This document shows positions 58,385-64,000 of a stretch of 64,000 nucleotides of DNA, in pieces. The first letter of the stretch is position 1. Every line of letters begins with the position of its first letter. The stretch is from Coleophoma eucalyptorum (taxonomy: Eukaryota; Ascomycota; Leotiomycetes; Helotiales; Dermateaceae), in contig JALRME010000001.1 in NCBI GenBank assembly GCA_026120035.1, forward strand, positions 3,423,909 through 3,487,908. Reading direction: 5' to 3'. Below the pieces are notes generated by a model. It worked only from the letters and a program-made list of their open reading frames with translations, had not been told where the DNA came from and searched no databases. The translations under genes and the position numbers were made by a program.

Positions 58385-59536
58385 ATGTCTGAAGTGATAT
58401 TGGTTAGTGGTTAACGCGCCGTTGCGTCTCAAATGCATAGTTCTATAGCTAGCTATACTGACTTCCACTTAGCTCACCGGGAGTACAGGCATGGTGGGCT
58501 TCCAAATTCTTATCCGGGTTTTACAGAAGGGTCACAGAGTACGTGCTGCTGTTCGAAATCAAGGAGGGGTTGACAAAGTGAAATCTCATCGGTTGGTATC
58601 TCCCTTCCAAGGTCAATTAGAATTCGTCATTGTACCGGATATAACGATCGATGGTGCTTATGACGAGGCTGTCAAGGGGATGACTGCTATAATTCATGTT
58701 GCTTCTCCTCTACCAAGGCCAGGAATAACGGACTATGAAAGTCAAATCATTCAACCCGCTATTAGAGGTACGGTTGGAATGCTGGAATCGGCAATGAAAG
58801 AAACAGATATCCATCGAATTGTAATCACAGAATCGATCGGCTCAATTATTCCAGCTGAGAAGCTCTCGACTGGAGACTCAACGGTCTATAATGGTAAATT
58901 GATATCGCTGGCTATCAGAAATTTGCACTAATTTGTTCAGAGCAAAGCATATCTCCTCCTCGTCGAAGTTCCTTTGCCAATCCTTTGGATGCATATCTAG
59001 GATCTAAAGTCGCCTCGTTCCAAGCTGTAAAGGAATTTGTTGCAAAGGAGAAACCCAAGTATGATATAATCAGCATCCTTCCTGGTTACATCATTGGCAG
59101 AAACGATCTGGTGACCGATGCCAAAGACATTCTTCAAGGTACCAACCGCTTAGTGTTTAGCCAAGTTCTAGGTCAGCCTTCGTCTAACGCTCTCCCGTCC
59201 ACGACGGCTTATCTCGAAGACGTGGCTAAGGCTCATGTGGTATCTCTGGATCCTTCAATTGGCGGAAATCAGATCTTTGTCATATCTTCGGACGGTCTAC
59301 ATGGGTCGACGTGGGGAGATGCAATCGACATTGTCAAAGACCGCTATTCCCAAGATATTATACAAGCGGCTGGTTTTAAATTAGACGCTGGCAAGACCCC
59401 AACAAGCCGCGTTTTCATAGATACCACTCACTCTCAGAATGTTCTAGGCTTCGAGTTCAAGTCGTACAAGGAACAAGTTATCAGCGTTTCCGACTTTTAC
59501 CTGGAACTATTAAAGCTAAAGGAAGCCAAACATTAA
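58385..59536 (+). CDS. Extended SDR (dihydroflavonol-4-reductase/ketoreductase-like)
   Basis: Three exons: 58385-58402 (18 bp), 58473-58893 and 58941-59536, giving 344 aa. The tiny first exon supplies MSEVIL, completing the first strand of the nucleotide fold, ILLTGSTGMVGFQILIRVLQ. VRAAVRNQGGVDKV provides the NADP-preferring basic residues, and the catalytic pair Tyr165/Lys169 lies in DAYLGSKVAS. The family reduces carbonyl groups with NADPH (dihydroflavonol reductase, yeast Gre2 methylglyoxal reductase). ILPGYIIGRN is the usual C-terminal landmark. Substrate unknown; it closes the oxidoreductase-rich stretch that begins with the medium-chain reductase at 45.4 kb. Confidence 0.9.
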
Positions 59537-60228
59537 GCCAATAGTATTGGAAGATGCATAGTATGCAAGAGAGAAAAGACAAAGAAGAAATTTTGATACT
59601 TGGGTAAGGTAGTTAGCTTAATAATGAACCGTTAATAGTGAACGGTTTCGTATTGTGGTTTAACCATGGGGCATTAGCCACGATCTTTTCCAACCTTTGG
59701 CTTATGAATATGCCTCTAGTTTCTTGCTACATTTAAGTTGTAGTGACTTTTCATATAAATAGTCTGAGAGTTTCTAAGTGAAAGTTTGATCATACTCCAA
59801 GTAATTCAAGAAAGATTACCCTTTATGAAGTCAGACCTGATATTAGAGTTAGGTGAGCCATTAAATAGGTCTTGGGATTGTATGGGTGGTGATTTATTTA
59901 GTTAAGTTATATCTAAGTAATAATGGCTCAATTCCATTATGACTTTCTCAATATCTCTTATCGTTAGATACTGGTGGAAGCTAACCCAAAACTATTAATT
60001 AGGCTGCTTTCAAGGGATTGCCAGCAAATTAGGTATCCTGGAAATTCGAATCGGTTGGAGCTACCTAATCTTGCTGAGTAAAGAAAAGAAATTGATAATC
60101 TATAGGATATACACTAATGTTCGAGGTATAAGTTAGTAATTCAAAGGTATAATCTTAATTTTATATCTGAAGTCAACAATATGCAGCTTTTGCTACCCGG
60201 AATAATAACAGCGTGTTAAAAGAGACTG
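59537..60228. other. A+T-rich intergenic region
   Basis: 692 bp between convergent genes. A perfect 7-bp stem, AACCGTT (59627-59633) with AACGGTT (59641-59647), lies 90 bp after the SDR stop. Otherwise dense stops and no gene. Confidence 0.4.
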
Positions 60229-61269
60229 TTACACTGCTATGTCAACAGTTGCAATGCCAACTCTCGAATTATCCTTGTCGAGAACAACAGTAAAGTATTT
60301 CAAGACGTTGTATCCAATGATGAAGTCAAGGCCTTCGCCAGAAGGTCCAATGTCGTTGATTGCAAGGTAGCATACACCTGCCAACCCTCCAATTTCAGTA
60401 TTAAGGTCTGCAGGCAATCTGTATTGTTCAACAGAGATATCGATATTCATTCCTCCAAATGTCAGGACGAGTGGAGACAGCGTATCACAGTTTTCTACCG
60501 TCAGAAGCCCGGTTGTTGAATCCTTAACTGCTCTGGTCGCCTTTTGAAAGCTGTCATAGCTCTTTGTGTTCAGCCCTAACAGCGTAGAGCTATGATCGAT
60601 GATTCCGGCAGTATTCGAGACCAGACTTACACTGCCATAAGCAAAGCTGGCATCAATACCCCAATACTGGGCGGCCGGAATTGTGGAGGTGATAGGAGCA
60701 TAGATAAGATTGGATATTTCTACTGATGGCGTACCGAAGGTGATAAGGTTGTTACCAATGGTGACAATGTTGTTGTCGATATTCCCGGTGGAAACAAGAT
60801 TATCAGAGATGGTAGGAACAGTGGCCATGCCAGATACAGTACCCTCAGAGAGATCCGTAGGGCCCAAGCCTAGGAAACCATCTACACCACTGTAACCGGA
60901 AACTTTTGTTGCAACCCCAATGCTCTGTGAGATGGTGGTGACACCCAAACCAAGTAGGCCAGCACCCAGGCTTAGATTGTCCGTGTATTCGTTACCGCTG
61001 AAACTTCCATCTCCATATGTCACGGATACTGTTTTTCCAATATTCTGGGCAGTGGATGTTTCAACGTATGCTTTATTGGCGCCAATCCAGGTGTTTGCAG
61101 ACCCCGTATCGACAATCAGTGAATATTCCGTAGCCGGGTTCCCGATTCCGATTTGAACTTCACCATGCGTATACATGTCCGTAAACGAGATTTGGACCTC
61201 CCCTTGGACTTCGGCTACGAAGTTGACCAATGCCATAGCTAAGCAGCTGTTTCCATTGTTGAACTTCAT
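60229..61269 (-). CDS. Polyporopepsin-like aspartic protease with altered second active-site motif
   Basis: A single exon for 346 aa. A weak signal-like N-terminus is followed almost at once by the mature fold (VQIGIGNPATEYSLIVDTGS), with the first catalytic Asp54 in VDTGSANTW and the flap Tyr in VTYGDGSFSG. The text resembles the basidiomycete polyporopepsin group of A1 peptidases. The second Asp (225) is kept, but the motif reads IIDHSSTLL where DTG-T/S is expected, so the Thr and Gly of the catalytic loop are replaced. No propeptide of the usual 40-60 residues is visible; I found no upstream exon that could supply one. Activity is therefore uncertain: an inactive homologue, an altered enzyme or a decaying gene. 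Confidence 0.85.
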   Translation of the reverse strand: MKFNNGNSCLAMALVNFVAEVQGEVQISFTDMYTHGEVQIGIGNPATEYSLIVDTGSANTWIGANKAYVETSTAQNIGKTVSVTYGDGSFSGNEYTDNLSLGAGLLGLGVTTISQSIGVATKVSGYSGVDGFLGLGPTDLSEGTVSGMATVPTISDNLVSTGNIDNNIVTIGNNLITFGTPSVEISNLIYAPITSTIPAAQYWGIDASFAYGSVSLVSNTAGIIDHSSTLLGLNTKSYDSFQKATRAVKDSTTGLLTVENCDTLSPLVLTFGGMNIDISVEQYRLPADLNTEIGGLAGVCYLAINDIGPSGEGLDFIIGYNVLKYFTVVLDKDNSRVGIATVDIAV

Positions 61270-63426
61270 AATGTTGGTAAATGAACCAGTGGTGTGTTAT
61301 GGAATTGGTCTCTGAAACTGCTAAGATTCCGGGGGCTATCGGGTTGAGAATTGAGCTGATTGTGCTGGATAATACCGGAGTACCCTTTGAATTTCTCAGC
61401 AAGAGTGACTGTGAGATGTACTATTCTCTTATAATTGTGTGTTATATATACTAGGGCTTGATTACTTACTGTAGTGATCGCCCATGATTGAATATCAACT
61501 AGAGGTAGGTTCATCCATCAGCTTGGAGCCAGGCTAGCACTGGAATGTGGTTTCGCCCTTGCGTGTGACGTCACGCATATTAGTACATTGATGGTGAATC
61601 AATTGTCTGTTTGGCTTTTGTGGGCCTTGTATAGTTACATCGTACTGCCGAAGTGCATTTGTGGTAAGACAGGATCAATATTGTGCTACGGGTTGCAACG
61701 AAGTCCGAAAAAGAAAAGGGATTCTTGACAACATGAGACAATGCAAATAAATAAAGTGATTGCAAATTATCTTCATCAGAGTGAACAGTTTCAGCAGGTA
61801 GGTTAGAAAAATCCTTAGTGCTCTCAGAGGAGTCCTTGTTGTTGTCTAGCCTATATCTGACCTTGGATTTCGGGAGAATTGTTCAAAGGTCTCTGAGCAG
61901 ATGCGGATCTAAATGATATTGCTAGTAAAACACACAAGGAGAGTAATAGTAGAGAAGATTAGAGAATATTTTTTGATTGCTTGTTATAGAACGTGTTTAT
62001 CTTGTCACTTGGAGCTTATTACCAATAAGCTCAGCGTAAGACGAGGCTAAATACTACTATAATTAAGTTGCGCATCCCTTTTCAGTAGATTGTTTCGACA
62101 AACAGTTACTCAACCCCAACTTACAACCAATGATACACTTCCCCAAAAGCAAAAGCAAGGAATGATTCCAGAACATAGGAACATGTATTATCCCTGCCAA
62201 TGCATACAAGACCAGCTATCCTACAATCCCAACGATCGTCAGAGTTCGTCCGAAATATGTCGATAGTCCAGTGCTTGGACTCAGAAAACTCCGAGACAGG
62301 CGTCAGATTGGTCAGAAGTTATAAGATCTATGAATCATTGCTTCTAAACAGGCTGAGAGCCAATGCTTAACAACCTTGCGGCTGAAACGTCCTGGCTGAG
62401 ACCAACTAGCCAGTGTAACGTCAATTTGGAGCCGGGCCACCTTGTGCACCAAAGACCCAGCAAACTTGGAGGCGGAAGGAAGATTATTGAACTCTGTCTA
62501 TCATTATTTGCTACCAATTGGTAGGAGTGCATAGACATGGCGAAGAAGCTTTCACCGCATTCCGATTTTGAAACTCGACAACATGGTCGTCTCATCTGCC
62601 ATACTACCAGACTTAAGACAATATATCTTCCCTCCAGAAACCAAAACTTTTATACATACGGGCCAGTGGAGCTCCAACTCGTAATTACATGCAAGGTGCT
62701 CGCAAGCTGCGCTCGGCAAAGCTGCCAAAGCGAGAGCAGAGGGCTCGGGAATTGAAATGCTTGATCGAGTGGAGACGTTATTCGCCGCCGCATTTTGTCG
62801 GAGAGTAGGAATCCAGATGAGATTTCCTAAGTTTTGACTTTTCGTAGCCTGGATGATAGAATTTCGTTAAATCGAACAACCTCGCGGGGTGGATTTCCTG
62901 GGTAAAGAAAGAGCTTCGCGTCAAATCAGGAATATCGGTTATTTTTAATCCCGGATTAAACCCAACTAACTTCTCTCCAAGGCCCATTGAGAAGACGCTC
63001 TAAGCCATAGCTGAATGTGGGCGCATCATCAAGTCCATTGTAAGAGAGCGGAATATGAATAAGGTCACAGGAAAATCTGGGGTACAGTCAACCTAACCAG
63101 GTCGGCTTGCTCTTTTTGGCAGTGTAGTGTATTGGTTATGTGTGACAGATATCTATATAATACCACATGTTACTATTGTCAAGAAGCCTACAAGATAGAG
63201 TGATAAGAAAATTGCATTTAAACTTCTTAGTGAGCTATTACGAACGCCAAAGGGCGTCGCTCCCTTCTTCAATATCCTTCGGATCTTTACTTGTCAATAA
63301 AACTATACTCTCATACATCATCTTAAGGAAGTAACCATCCTTCATAGTTGCTTTATTCTACAACGGCTCAAGCCAATATACATAGTATCAAGTGTCATAA
63401 ATACACAGAAATCGGGTGGATCCAAG
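61270..63426. other. 2.2 kb gene-free region
   Basis: A+T-rich for most of its length, more balanced at 62340-63060. ORFs of up to 83 codons appear on both strands without domains. I see no gene, RNA or transposon. Confidence 0.4.
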
Positions 63427-64000
63427 TCAGTCCGCCCATTGCTCCTGTAGTTGATGTATAATAAAAGATGTTCTCCAGATTCCACGGTTCTCAATGTCCC
63501 GAAGAATGTCACAAGCAGCTGCTCTCTCATATGGGTCGCTAAGGTAAACTCCACCTATATTAATAGTTAGAAAATATCGAGTGCGATGAAAGTGGGAACA
63601 TACAGGCAGATAATAGGTGAGATACATGCATAAATGAGCTTTCGGTTTGTGGATTGCTTACGGCTAATCCAATCACCTGGCGTAGGTGTAGTAATAGGGT
63701 CTCCTGTAAATGATCTATTAGACAGTGCATTACGGCCTACTTCGGGATATTTCTAACCTCTGATAATTTGCGATCCTTTCGCGTATCGAATCCTAATCTG
63801 GATAGTTTCGGATCATAGGTTGTTAGTAATATTCGAGCTAAGCAGTAATGCTGCATTCCGTTGACTGGGCGCTTTAGTAAGACGAATACAAGCAAGTGGT
63901 GTAAGATTGAGTTTCACATACCCTGAGAAGGGCTCATCATGATTATACGTGGAAATGGAGATGAAGACTGCTCGTCCGAGCTTTCTGACCAGAGTGGGGC
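63427..64000 (-). CDS. Fungal transcription factor, C-terminal part (partial)
   Basis: Four exons are visible: 63922-64000 (open at the window edge), 63758-63864, 63703 back to 63604, and 63427-63554, with the stop at 63427. Spliced, they read FPRIIMMSPSQVNGMQHYCL, LTTYDPKLSRLG, LRQVIGLAVSN, then HVSHLLSACGVYLSDPYERA and ILRDIENRGIWRT. This order matches the C-terminus of many fungal Zn2Cys6 regulators with an extended fungal_trans domain. The phases agree at each of the three junctions. The DNA-binding part would lie beyond position 64000. Individual exons are under 45 codons, so ORF scanning alone would miss this gene. Confidence 0.72.

Overview
The window is nuclear DNA of a filamentous ascomycete (Pezizomycotina). 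The evidence is many genes cut by short GT...AG introns (about 42-110 bp) with CTRAY-type branch points, plus fungus-restricted families: Zn2Cys6 regulators, a CFEM/PTH11-type receptor, a Clr5-domain protein, a LaeA-like methyltransferase, an Ecm33-like wall protein and an UNC93-like MFS. The style fits Leotiomycetes, but sequence reading alone cannot settle the class. I rebuilt spliced models by hand; exon coordinates are in each entry and the reading frame closes in every model given as complete, except the 3' end of the Ecm33-like gene. I see no rRNA, tRNA, CRISPR or intact transposon.

Layout. 0-6 kb: the 5' part of an RTG2-like Ppx/GppA protein, a 2 kb A+T-rich gene-free block, then a divergent pair made of a salicylate-hydroxylase-type FAD monooxygenase and an ACMSD/6-methylsalicylate-decarboxylase-like amidohydrolase. 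6-18 kb: a TauD-family dioxygenase divergent from an ACS-family MFS transporter, a Zn2Cys6 regulator, a GH13 maltase and a sulfite oxidase. 18-32 kb: a Kv-beta-like aldo/keto reductase, a CFEM seven-helix receptor, a large membrane-anchored double amidohydrolase, a LaeA-like methyltransferase, a small membrane protein beside an 8-bp tandem repeat, and a Clr5 protein. 33-42 kb: an UNC93-like transporter, a Baeyer-Villiger-type monooxygenase, a luciferase-like flavin monooxygenase, an NmrA-like protein and a small two-helix membrane protein. 42-64 kb: an Ecm33-like protein, a medium-chain reductase, a P450, a membrane alpha/beta hydrolase, a Zn2Cys6 regulator, a two-exon barrel-like protein, an extended SDR, a polyporopepsin-like aspartic protease with an altered second active-site motif, and the 3' end of a fungal transcription factor.

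How the genes may work together. Two catabolic modules are plausible inferences: aromatic-acid turnover (2.8-5.8 kb), and organosulfonate use (TauD enzyme, ACS transporter, local regulator and, further on, sulfite oxidase to clear released sulfite; 6-18 kb). Two oxidoreductase-rich neighbourhoods (33-41 kb and 45-60 kb) look like accessory or secondary-metabolism tailoring loci, but no polyketide synthase, NRPS or terpene synthase is visible here. Long gene-poor A+T-rich gaps with stops in all frames suggest old, mutated repeats.
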